Positions 1 through 5,948 are shown, numbered from the stretch's first letter. The stretch: DNA of 8,001 nucleotides from Methanoregula sp. (GCA_003154335.1 PMDE01000124.1:29623-37623), one strand, 5' to 3'. The notes: generated by a model not told the origin, from the letters alone. Program-made: numbers and translations.

Positions 1-657
1 GAGAGTGGGATTCATGCGCATGGAGTAATACGTGAGCCGTCAACCTATGAGTCCGTAAAACCGGAGATGATCGGGCGAAAACGCCGTATCGTTCTGGGCA
101 AACATTCCGGCTCGGCTTCAGTTGAATCTGCACTGGCTGAAATGAACTACCATGCCGATGAAAACCAGGTGAAAGAGATCGTAAAGAGGATCAAACAGCT
201 TGGCGATGCGGGCAAAAGGGTGACGGATGCTGATCTTATGGCAATAGCGGATGCCGTTCTTGCAATAGAATGCAGACCGATCATTACGATGAGACAATTT
301 ACCGCAGTTTCTGGGAGCAATATGATACCGACCGCTTCAGTTACCCTGGTAGTAAACGGCCAGGAAATGACCGGTGCTGCAACCGGGGATGGGCCCGTTG
401 ATGCGGCTATGGAAGTCCTGCGCAGGTGTGTAGCTGATGTGGCTGATATTCGTCTCGAAGAATATCATGTAGACGCCATACGTGGCGGGACCGATGCACT
501 GGTCGACGTTACAGTAAGATTAAGTAAAGATGGGAAGATAATTACTTCACGCGGCGCCCGTACAGACATCATCATGGCCAGTGTCGAAGCGATGATCGCC
601 GGAATGAACAGACTTTTGAGGGATGAGCATGAAAACCGGGGCAAAAATCCTCGTTGA
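1..657 (+). CDS. leuA: 2-isopropylmalate synthase / (R)-citramalate synthase family, C-terminal part (5' end outside window)
   Basis: The frame is open from base 1 and ends with TGA at 655-657, so about 218 C-terminal residues are visible. Enzymes of this family condense acetyl-CoA with 2-oxoisovalerate (LeuA, leucine synthesis) or with pyruvate (CimA, isoleucine synthesis) in the cytoplasm. The visible part starts with ESGIHAHG, the conserved stretch after the TIM-barrel, and has GKHSG about 30 residues later, both hallmarks of the family. From about base 290 the protein continues into the LeuA-type dimerisation/allosteric domain (PTASV, GDGPVDAA, GTDALVDV, ARTDIIMAS). AksA homocitrate synthases are generally shorter and lack this domain, which argues against AksA. 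LeuA and CimA cannot be separated from this fragment; being first in line with ilvBN fits either. The 3' end overlaps ilvB, so the two are probably co-transcribed and translationally coupled. The family is certain and the paralogue is not. Confidence 0.9.
   Translation, partial: ESGIHAHGVIREPSTYESVKPEMIGRKRRIVLGKHSGSASVESALAEMNYHADENQVKEIVKRIKQLGDAGKRVTDADLMAIADAVLAIECRPIITMRQFTAVSGSNMIPTASVTLVVNGQEMTGAATGDGPVDAAMEVLRRCVADVADIRLEEYHVDAIRGGTDALVDVTVRLSKDGKIITSRGARTDIIMASVEAMIAGMNRLLRDEHENRGKNPR
618..622 (+). promoter_or_regulatory. Shine-Dalgarno site deciding the ilvB start
   Basis: GAGGG lies inside the end of the upstream synthase gene. It is directly against an ATG at 623 but 6 bases before the ATG at 629. 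Normal spacing therefore favours 629, which gives the N-terminus MKTGAKILVESL. Confidence 0.55.
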
Positions 658-2302
658 ATCACTGCAGCGCGAGGGGGTCGAGACAATATTCGGCTACCCC
701 GGCGGGCAGATACTGCCGGTCTACGATGAACTCTATGATTCTTCGCTCCGGCACATTCTTGTACGGCACGAACAGGCAGCAGCGCATGCCGCAGACGGTT
801 ATGCACGGGCGAGCGGTCGTGTAGGTGTATGCCTCGCGACCTCAGGGCCGGGAGCGTGTAACCTTGTTACCGGGATCGCCACTGCATACATGGACTCTGT
901 CCCGATCGTCGCGATCACCGGGCAGGTTCCGACAACGATGCTCGGTAACGATGCCTTCCAGGAGTCCGACATTACGGGCATCACGATGCCGGTCACGAAG
1001 CACAGTTACCTCGTGAAGAAGACCGACGAGATCAGCAGTGTTGTCCAGGAGGCGTTTTATGTTGCCGGGACTGGTCGTCCAGGACCGGTCCTGATCGATC
1101 TCCCGAAAGACACCCAGACCGGGACTGCTCGGGATAGTCCGCGCCTCGACAAAGTTGTCCTCCGGGGATACAACCCGACCTACAAGGGTCACACCCGGCA
1201 GATAGACAAGGTCATCGCCCTCATCCTTGAAGCGGAACGGCCTCTGATCTATGCAGGTGGAGGGGTGATCTCATCAAACGCGTCGGAAGAACTGATCGCA
1301 CTTGCGACCCAGCTCGGCATCCCGGTCACGACGACACTTATGGGTCTCGGGTGTATCCCCTGCGATAATCCGCTCAATCTCGGGATGCTCGGCATGCATG
1401 GCACCGAGTATGCGAACTTCGCGGTCACGGAGAGCGACCTCCTTATCGCCATTGGCGCCCGGTTCGACGACCGGGTCACCGGCAAGATCGATACCTTTGC
1501 CCCCCATGCAAAAATCGTTCACATCGATATCGACCCTGCAGAGATCGGGAAGAACAAACGTGTCGATGTGCCGATAGTAGGGGATGTAAAGGCTGTCCTA
1601 AACGACATGCTCAATTCAATAAAGAAAAAAGGCATCCACGACGCTTGGCGGAAGAAGATACAGTACTGGCGGGAACACCATCCCCTGAAATACCCGGATG
1701 ACGGGAAACTTCACCCGCAGTACATCCTCCAGCGGATGAACGAGCTCCTCAAGGGAGATGCTACTATTGTCTCGGAAGTCGGGCAGAACCAGATGTGGAC
1801 TGCTCAGTACTTCGGGTTCCGCAGGCCGAGATCATGGATCACCTCCGGCGGTCTTGGGACGATGGGATATGGGTTCCCGGCAGCAATCGGAGCGCACTTT
1901 GCCCGGCCGGACCTGCCGGTTTTCGATGTCGCAGGTGACGGCAGTATCCAGATGAATATCCAAGAGCTTGGGACAGTCGCCCAGTACAAGATCCCGGTCA
2001 AGATCGCAATCCTCAATAACATGTATCTCGGCATGGTCCGCCAATGGCAGGAACTCTTCTTCGACCACCGGTACTCCTATACGGAGCTCCCCTCGGTTGA
2101 CTTTGTCAAGATAGCCAATGCGTATGGTATTGACGGCATTAAGGTTGAGTCTGCTGATGAGGTGATGCCTGCCCTTAAGGACGCTCTTGACTGCAACGGC
2201 CCGTTTGTTATGGATTTCAGAATCGAACGCGAAGAGAACGTATTCCCGATGGTACCTGCGGGTGCAGCGATTAATGAGATGATTGGGGGACACCCGCGAT
2301 GA
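629..2302 (+). CDS. ilvB: Acetolactate synthase, large (catalytic) subunit
   Basis: This thiamine-diphosphate and FAD enzyme joins two pyruvates to 2-acetolactate (valine and leucine) or pyruvate with 2-oxobutyrate to 2-aceto-2-hydroxybutyrate (isoleucine). It works in the cytoplasm as a complex with IlvN. From the 629 start it has 557 residues, normal for the family. Landmarks (629 numbering) are FGYPGGQILP near residues 21-30, the activating glutamate E48 in RHEQAAAHAADGYAR, and the ThDP/Mg motif GDGS at 436-439 ending in NN at 463-464. The order is pyrimidine-binding domain, central domain, pyrophosphate-binding domain. An in-frame ATG at 623 would add two residues, but the ribosome site GAGGG at 618-622 suits 629 better. 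It overlaps the upstream synthase by 29 bases and ilvN by 4, so the three form one operon. No frameshift or missing key residue is seen. Confidence 0.97.
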   Translation: MKTGAKILVESLQREGVETIFGYPGGQILPVYDELYDSSLRHILVRHEQAAAHAADGYARASGRVGVCLATSGPGACNLVTGIATAYMDSVPIVAITGQVPTTMLGNDAFQESDITGITMPVTKHSYLVKKTDEISSVVQEAFYVAGTGRPGPVLIDLPKDTQTGTARDSPRLDKVVLRGYNPTYKGHTRQIDKVIALILEAERPLIYAGGGVISSNASEELIALATQLGIPVTTTLMGLGCIPCDNPLNLGMLGMHGTEYANFAVTESDLLIAIGARFDDRVTGKIDTFAPHAKIVHIDIDPAEIGKNKRVDVPIVGDVKAVLNDMLNSIKKKGIHDAWRKKIQYWREHHPLKYPDDGKLHPQYILQRMNELLKGDATIVSEVGQNQMWTAQYFGFRRPRSWITSGGLGTMGYGFPAAIGAHFARPDLPVFDVAGDGSIQMNIQELGTVAQYKIPVKIAILNNMYLGMVRQWQELFFDHRYSYTELPSVDFVKIANAYGIDGIKVESADEVMPALKDALDCNGPFVMDFRIEREENVFPMVPAGAAINEMIGGHPR

Positions 2303-2802
2303 AACCCCATACCCTTTCCATACTGGTCGAGAACAGGGCAGGTGTGTTGTCAAGAGTTACCGGCTTGTTCTCACGACGCGGTTTTAACATCGAGAGCCTC
2401 GCAGTCGGTCCTTGCGAGGAACCGGGCATGAGCAGAATCACTATCGTAGTGATCGGCGATGACGAGAAAGTCGAACAGATAATGAAACAACTGAACAAGC
2501 TCATAGATATTATCAAAGTCTCCGATTTAACCGAAAATGAGCGGGTGGAACGTGAACTTGCCCTTATCAAAGTTACCGCTGAACAAGGTTCTTCCCGCGC
2601 CGAGATAATGCAGATAGCGTCAATATTCCGGGCGCAGATTGTTGACGTCGGGGCGAAGTCATTGATTCTCCAGGTCATCGGTGATACGGAGAAGATCGAT
2701 GCAATGGAAAAACTACTGCGGCAGTATGGGATCAAGGAATTCGTGCGGACAGGGACCGTCGGAATTCTCCGTGGATCAAAGACGGTAACGAGTGGAAAAT
2801 AA
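2299..2802 (+). CDS. ilvN: Acetolactate synthase, small (regulatory) subunit
   Basis: IlvN binds the catalytic subunit, raises its activity and, in characterised homologues, confers feedback inhibition by valine. The 167 residues match the usual archaeal and bacterial length (about 160-170). Residues 4 to about 72 are an ACT domain, beginning HTLSILVENRAGVLSRV and including RRGFNIESLAVGP. From about residue 80 comes the small-subunit C-terminal domain (LALIKV, RAEIMQIASIFRAQIVDV, ending RTGTVGILRG). The start ATG overlaps the ilvB stop as ATGA (2299-2302), typical of translational coupling with equal subunit supply. A G-rich stretch GGGGGA at 2285-2290 may serve as a ribosome site. A T tract follows the gene, so it is probably the last in the operon. 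Confidence 0.97.
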   Translation: MKPHTLSILVENRAGVLSRVTGLFSRRGFNIESLAVGPCEEPGMSRITIVVIGDDEKVEQIMKQLNKLIDIIKVSDLTENERVERELALIKVTAEQGSSRAEIMQIASIFRAQIVDVGAKSLILQVIGDTEKIDAMEKLLRQYGIKEFVRTGTVGILRGSKTVTSGK

Positions 2803-2814
2803 AAACCCGGGTGA

Positions 2815-2822
2815 TTTTTTTT
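2815..2822 (+). terminator. T-tract terminator after ilvN
   Basis: Eight consecutive T lie 12 bases after the ilvN stop, preceded by the short palindrome ACCCGGGT (2805-2812). Archaeal RNA polymerase commonly terminates at T runs without a strong hairpin. This is the probable end of the branched-chain amino acid operon. Confidence 0.55.
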
Positions 2823-2828
2823 CTACAA

Positions 2829-2837
2829 TATTATATG
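2829..2837 (+). promoter_or_regulatory. TATA-like box upstream of position 2858
   Basis: TATTATATG is centred about 26 bases before the ATG at 2858. That is the spacing expected between an archaeal TATA box and the transcription start. It lies just after the ilvN T tract, so it would begin a new unit. No convincing BRE is visible. Confidence 0.35.
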
Positions 2838-2857
2838 AATTTTTTTAGAAAGAAAAG

Positions 2858-3070
2858 ATGAGGGTGCAGTACTATTATAACTCCCGGAATTGCACAGCAT
2901 GTGCGAGGGAAAATTGTCTAACCGATATTCCGGGATTCATCCTGAAAAAAGTTTACAGTATTATACCAACCAAAACTAAAAAAACAGTCAATAATCAGGG
3001 AGACGACAATCTGTTCTCTTCCTTAAACTACCCTGCGCTTAGGATAATTCTGTTATTAACTGACAGGTGA
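2858..3070 (+). CDS. Doubtful small ORF, 70 residues, no recognised family
   Basis: I do not recognise this protein. It opens with ATG at the position where a transcript from the TATA-like box at 2829-2837 should start, so a leaderless message is possible; there is no ribosome site. Near the N-terminus is NCTACARENC, a C-x2-C-x4-C arrangement that could bind metal but is not paired with a second Cys group. The rest is low-complexity (KTKKTVNNQGDD) and ends LRIILLLTDR. Its stop codon lies in the loop of the hairpin at 3062-3077. Base composition and codon use look like intergenic DNA rather than the neighbouring genes. A non-coding RNA or untranscribed spacer is at least as likely. Confidence 0.15.
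   Translation: MRVQYYYNSRNCTACARENCLTDIPGFILKKVYSIIPTKTKKTVNNQGDDNLFSSLNYPALRIILLLTDR
2882..2935 (+). repeat. Nested inverted repeat (possible RNA stem)
   Basis: A perfect 9-base inverted repeat, TCCCGGAAT (2882-2890) and ATTCCGGGA (2927-2935), encloses 36 bases. Just inside the left arm is a second hairpin, GCACA (2892-2896) and TGTGC (2900-2904), with a 3-base loop. Two nested stems suggest a folded RNA or a regulatory site, but neither has a recognised family. Confidence 0.4.
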
Positions 3071-3096
3071 TTCTGTCGATTACTTCCTTTTTTCCT
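3062..3096 (+). terminator. Hairpin plus T-rich tract
   Basis: GACAG (3062-3066) pairs with CTGTC (3073-3077) across a 6-base loop. A T-rich stretch with six T in a row follows, ending near 3096. This could end a short transcript beginning near 2858. The stem is only 5 base pairs, so confidence is modest. Confidence 0.35.
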
Positions 3097-3427
3097 TATA
3101 ATGGTTATATCGAAATTTGGGTACGCTAAAACAGTGGGAAAAAGCCAATGGCGAGTCAACAGGAACGTCGGTGCAGGGTTGTGTCACTCAACAAAAATGA
3201 GAATTTTTCTGGTGCCGGAATGATACTACCCATGAAAAAATAGCTGGGATATTCAAATTTTCTGGAAACAAAGGGTCTTAACTAGGAGCCAGCGGATTGT
3301 TCTTTTCTCCCGCCACCCGGCATCCCCCACAATTGGAATAACCTCAGGAACGCAATAAAAAACCCTGAAAAAGAGCGGAAAAAATGGATGTCCCCATCAT
3401 CTCCCTTATAAAGCAACTTTTCTTACA

Positions 3428-3445
3428 AAGGTTTTTTAAAACCTT
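3428..3445. repeat. Perfect 8-2-8 palindrome, possible operator
   Basis: AAGGTTTT, then TT, then AAAACCTT form an 18-base inverted repeat with perfect arms. A TATA-like sequence, CTTATAAAG (about 3404-3412), lies 16 bases upstream on the plus strand. The palindrome would then cover the expected transcription start, a classic place for a repressor to act. No downstream gene was identified on the plus strand. Confidence 0.35.
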
Positions 3446-3573
3446 CTGCATTTTTTGCACGCTGGGTGATGCCATCGCGTCAGGAGTGAAACACTACTGA
3501 AGCGACACGTGTGTTTGAGCACTCATATGAACATTTCAACAGAGCGGTATTTTTGGAGTACTTTTAATAGCTA

Positions 3574-3580
3574 TAAAAAA
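3574..3580 (-). terminator. T tract after the response regulator gene
   Basis: Seven A on the plus strand (3574-3580) read as a T run on the minus strand, about 14 bases beyond the stop codon of the response regulator. It is a plausible archaeal terminator. Confidence 0.4.
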
Positions 3581-3594
3581 ACAGGAAGAGGAAA

Positions 3595-3978
3595 TTACCC
3601 TTTTTTTGCAATTGTTTCGAGAGCTATTTCTATCGATGTTCGTAGTTCGTCGTCTTTGAATGGTTTCAGGATATACCCGTAGGGAATGCTTGCACCAACC
3701 CGCTGCAGGGTCTGGGTATCACAGATTGCAGTAATATATATTACCGGGATGTGATATTTTTTCCTTATAACCTCTGCAGCCTGGATACCATCCATCTCTC
3801 CGGAAAGCTGGATGTCCATCAGGACAATATCCGGGTGCAGCTCGCCAGCTTTCTGAATTGCACCCTCAGCGTTGCTCTCGCGCCCGACAATGCTGTAGCC
3901 GAATTTTTTTAGTTTAATTTCCAGAGTCCCGGCCACCTCGGGTTCATCTTCCACGATCAATAATTTTGCCCGATCCAT
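3595..3978 (-). CDS. Stand-alone receiver-domain response regulator
   Basis: This 127-residue protein is a CheY-like receiver domain and nothing else. A partner histidine kinase would phosphorylate it in the cytoplasm. It carries the full active site: acidic residues E10 and D11 in LLIVEDE, phospho-acceptor D55 in DIVLMDIQL, T83 in VIYITA, and K105 followed by P106 in YILKPF. There is no DNA-binding or enzymatic output domain, so it must act through protein contacts. No kinase gene is in the window, so its partner is elsewhere. It is transcribed away from the symporter pair, from the shared 3979-4316 region. The ATG at 3978 has no clear ribosome site; with a TATA-like box about 30 bases upstream, the message may be nearly leaderless. 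Many Methanomicrobiales carry numerous receiver-only proteins of this kind, so a specific target cannot be named. Confidence 0.92.
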   Translation of the reverse strand: MDRAKLLIVEDEPEVAGTLEIKLKKFGYSIVGRESNAEGAIQKAGELHPDIVLMDIQLSGEMDGIQAAEVIRKKYHIPVIYITAICDTQTLQRVGASIPYGYILKPFKDDELRTSIEIALETIAKKG

Positions 3979-3980
3979 AA

Positions 3981-4004
3981 CTCAACGTATCTGCTTTTGT
4001 TGAG
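3981..4004. repeat. Inverted repeat in the response regulator leader
   Basis: CTCAAC (3981-3986) and GTTGAG (3999-4004) form a perfect 6-base inverted repeat with a 12-base spacer. It lies between the response regulator start codon and its TATA-like box, so it could be an operator. Confidence 0.3.
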
Positions 4005-4006
4005 AG

Positions 4007-4014
4007 AATATATG
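4007..4014 (-). promoter_or_regulatory. TATA-like box for the response regulator, possibly bidirectional
   Basis: AATATATG on the plus strand reads CATATATT on the minus strand, about 30 bases before the response regulator ATG. The core is nearly symmetrical and could also direct plus-strand transcription starting near 4036. Confidence 0.4.
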
Positions 4015-4035
4015 AATTGATTGTTTTTGCCCCCG

Positions 4036-4112
4036 ATTTGTGTCTGGTGGCCAAAAAAAGAAGCTCCGGAAATAATCTGCTTCCACCATTTTGTCCTTGA
4101 GGACCGTTTTTC
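4036..4112 (+). ncRNA. Candidate small RNA with terminator-like hairpin (speculative)
   Basis: TGGTGG (4045-4050) pairs with CCACCA (4083-4088), and GAAGC (4060-4064) pairs with GCTTC (4079-4083), so the two share a nearly continuous 3' side. Together they give a stem of about ten pairs with a 5' bulge. It is followed by GTCCT-TG-AGGAC (4093-4104) and then T-rich GTTTTTCTTT, like a terminator. The start near 4036 is inferred from the TATA-like element at 4007-4014. No RNA family is recognised, and the elements could instead be DNA-level operator sites. Confidence 0.2.
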
Positions 4113-4122
4113 TTTGCAGCAG

Positions 4123-4222
4123 GATCAAAAACAGGGTAGTCGTGTTTTTCAGATCAAAAAAAATATCAGCAATTCTGCAATCATTTAATGCGAAATGGTA
4201 TTGATCAAAAAAAATTCATCAG
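4123..4222 (+). repeat. Three GATCAAAAA motifs upstream of the symporter genes
   Basis: GATCAAAAA occurs at 4123, 4152 and 4203. The last two are extended near-copies, GATCAAAAAAAATATCAG (4152-4169) and GATCAAAAAAAATTCATCAG (4203-4222). The third also sits in the palindrome TTGATCAA (4201-4208). Between the first two, AAAAAC (4127-4132) faces GTTTTT (4144-4149). They lie 60 to 160 bases upstream of the transport promoter, so binding sites for a regulator are plausible; simple AT-rich drift is the alternative. Confidence 0.35.
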
Positions 4223-4282
4223 TATTAACTTATTTTTTGTTTTGTATATTTTCATTATTTTTCAGGTAAAATTACGATTTTG

Positions 4283-4289
4283 TTATATG
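4283..4289 (+). promoter_or_regulatory. TATA-like box for the transport operon
   Basis: TTATATG (4283-4289) places the expected transcription start near 4309-4313, only a few bases before the ATG at 4317. It therefore supports a short or absent leader and the short form of the small membrane protein. A weaker alternative, TGTATATT, lies at 4243-4250. Confidence 0.45.
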
Positions 4290-4316
4290 TTAGCATACCA
4301 CAAACTTATTGATAGC

Positions 4317-4421
4317 ATGTTTGGATTGCCGGATATTACCATTATTGTTGTTGGTGCGACCGTCATTGTTGTCATCGCAGCACTGTTGTATTGGGGAATA
4401 ACCTTCAAGGGGCACGACTAA
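4317..4421 (+). CDS. Small single-span membrane protein, probable symporter accessory subunit
   Basis: The 34-residue product starts MFGLPD, has one hydrophobic span (about residues 7-26, rich in I, V and A) and ends YWGITFKGHD. Tiny proteins of this layout (a MFG/MLG start, one span, then a Y-G/W and a basic tail) are found directly upstream of sodium:solute symporter genes in archaea and bacteria, and some genomes label them symporter small accessory protein. They are thought to assist the transporter. The stop TAA is immediately followed by the symporter ATG, so translation is coupled. The frame stays open upstream to an ATG at 4188, but that extension is AT-rich, overlaps the promoter and a repeat, and has no ribosome site. 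The 4317 start fits the TATA-like box at 4283-4289. The role is inferred from layout and position. Confidence 0.75.
   Translation: MFGLPDITIIVVGATVIVVIAALLYWGITFKGHD
4407..4412 (+). promoter_or_regulatory. Purine-rich ribosome site for the symporter
   Basis: AAGGGG lies inside the end of the small membrane protein gene, 9 bases before the symporter ATG at 4422. It supports that start and coupled translation. Confidence 0.4.
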
Positions 4422-5948
4422 ATGGCAGCAGATCTGATCACCATCAGTGTTGTATCGCTCTATTTCCTTGGAATGTTAGCCATTGGTGCATGGGCATCAA
4501 AGAAAATCAAAAATACTGAGGACTATCTCGTTGCCGGGCGTTCACTCGGGTTCTGGGTATTTATCCTCCTGATGATAGGGACTGTAGCTTCGGGAATGTC
4601 TCTCCTCGGGGTTTCAGGACTAGGGTTCAAAGCCGGGTGGCCTACCATCTGGGAACAGATCTTTGTTCCCCTTTCTATCGGGTTCTGTATCATATTTTTC
4701 GGTGTCAAGCTCCACAATGTGGCAAAGACTGCCGGGTACGTTACTGTCCAGGACTATCTTGCACAACGATACGAAAGTCCTGTCGCACTTCGTTCGCTTT
4801 CTGCTGTTGCGGGAATCATTGTTTCGCTGATTTATCTTGTCGGCCAGTACACCGCAATTGCTATTGTACTTATGTGGCTGTTCCAGATTCCGCTCTGGCT
4901 TGCATTGGTGATAGCGACACTGGTAACGACAATATACACGGCTATCGGAGGTCTTTATGCGGTTGCCTGGGCATCCCTCATCCAGTCCGTGATTCTCATT
5001 ATTGGCGTAGTCATAATGGCTCCGGTAATTATTTTCTACGCCGGTGGGTTTACGCACGTGAATGAATTCCTGTCGAATGTAAATCCTAACCTTGTTATGC
5101 CATGGATGCCGAGCGGTGCTTTTGCTCCGGCTTATCTCGTGTCTTTCGCAGTTCTCCTGATGGTCGGACTCTCCTGCGCGCCCCATGTCATCAATAACGT
5201 ACTTGCAATTAAAGACGTGAAATACTTCAAGTGGGCCCCTCTTATTGCATTCATTATCTATACCATAGCTATGTTCCTGCTCAAGTTCACCGGGTTCGCA
5301 GGTGCTGTGATGGTAAAAGAAGGGGTCTTCACCCTCCCCAATGTTCCTAATGCCGGGGATTTTGTTATCCTGTACGGTATCCAGTACGCGATGCCGATCA
5401 TGGCGCTCTGGGCCGTCTTTGCAGTCATTGTTCTTGCTGCGGTCATGTCAACAACTGATCGGCTGATGCTGACGATTGGAGCGATGTTCTCATGGGATAT
5501 CTATAAGAAGGTACTCAAGCCCGATGCTGATGACAAAACCGTCCTGCTCCTCTCAAAGATCGTCGTCGTTCTTTCTGCACTCGGAACTATGCTCCTTGCT
5601 ATAAATCCGCCGGAAATGCTTGCTATCCTTATATGGATGGGAATCGGCGTAATGCTTTCCACGTTTGCTGTCCCGCTTCTTGCAGGACTCTACTGGCGGG
5701 GTGCCACCCGGGAAGGTGCTCTCACCGCCATGACTCTCGGTCTGGTTTCGTCCCTGACATTCGGGATGCTCAATTATATCAAGGCCACGGTTCTGGGAAT
5801 TAACTTTGGTACAATTCCCCTGCATTTCTCTGCGTACTCATTTATCATTGCAATCCTGGCAATGGTTATTGTTAGCCTGCTGACAAAAAAGACGAGTGAG
5901 AAAGTCCTCGATGATACCCAGACCGGCTGGTATATCTCAAAACTCTAA
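4422..5948 (+). CDS. Sodium:solute symporter (SSS family), PanF-like
   Basis: This 508-residue inner-membrane transporter should use the sodium gradient to import a small solute. It shows about 13 hydrophobic spans. SSS landmarks are YLVAGRS (residues 35-41), GLGFKAGWPTIWEQI near 66-80, and VMSTTDRLML (341-350), where S343 and T344 match the Na2-site serine/threonine pair of PutP-type transporters. The region around PPEMLAILIWM (396-406) and LLAGLYWRGATREGAL (419-434) resembles pantothenate symporter PanF by eye, but substrates cannot be assigned from family membership; proline, acetate and other organic solutes are alternatives. It directly follows the 34-residue membrane protein with no gap, so they are probably a functional pair. 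The tail from about 490 is short and soluble. A T run follows the stop codon. No truncation or lost key residue is seen. Confidence 0.93.
   Translation: MAADLITISVVSLYFLGMLAIGAWASKKIKNTEDYLVAGRSLGFWVFILLMIGTVASGMSLLGVSGLGFKAGWPTIWEQIFVPLSIGFCIIFFGVKLHNVAKTAGYVTVQDYLAQRYESPVALRSLSAVAGIIVSLIYLVGQYTAIAIVLMWLFQIPLWLALVIATLVTTIYTAIGGLYAVAWASLIQSVILIIGVVIMAPVIIFYAGGFTHVNEFLSNVNPNLVMPWMPSGAFAPAYLVSFAVLLMVGLSCAPHVINNVLAIKDVKYFKWAPLIAFIIYTIAMFLLKFTGFAGAVMVKEGVFTLPNVPNAGDFVILYGIQYAMPIMALWAVFAVIVLAAVMSTTDRLMLTIGAMFSWDIYKKVLKPDADDKTVLLLSKIVVVLSALGTMLLAINPPEMLAILIWMGIGVMLSTFAVPLLAGLYWRGATREGALTAMTLGLVSSLTFGMLNYIKATVLGINFGTIPLHFSAYSFIIAILAMVIVSLLTKKTSEKVLDDTQTGWYISKL

Larger units (their letters stand above)
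2803..3594. other. Long intergenic region without a convincing protein gene
   Basis: About 790 bases lie between the convergent ends of ilvN and the response regulator gene. They are AT-rich, with stop codons in all frames. Only short open stretches exist: 70 codons at 2858-3070, 31 codons at 3148-3243 (plus), and an open stretch without ATG on the minus strand at 3282-3416. None looks like a known family. TATA-like sequences occur at 2829-2837, 3094-3103, 3104-3112 and 3404-3412. Inverted repeats and a hairpin with a T-rich tail are listed separately. No tRNA, rRNA, IS or CRISPR structure was seen. Confidence 0.6.

Noticed and set aside
1832..2353. 173-codon minus-strand open frame inside ilvB/ilvN
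   Set aside because: Shadow of the ilvB codon pattern; no family resemblance, and it lies wholly opposite genes of certain identity.
3148..3243. 31-codon plus-strand ORF after TATA-like sequences at 3094-3112
   Set aside because: Short, weak ribosome site, no recognisable features and no terminator; chance is likely.
2803..3594. Search for tRNA, CRISPR repeats or insertion-sequence ends
   Set aside because: No T-arm-like motif with matching stems, no evenly spaced direct repeats, and no terminal inverted repeats with a transposase frame were seen.
3528..3680. Plus-strand open stretch overlapping the 3' end of the response regulator
   Set aside because: Mostly antisense to the receiver domain, with no ribosome site or recognisable protein features.
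4188..4316. N-terminal extension of the small membrane protein to the ATG at 4188
   Set aside because: It is AT-rich, has no ribosome site, and contains part of a GATCAAAAA repeat and the TATA-like box; a 4317 start fits promoter spacing.
4620..5186. 188-codon minus-strand open frame opposite the symporter
   Set aside because: Composition is rich in N, R, H and K as expected from reading hydrophobic codons backwards; shadow of the membrane protein gene.
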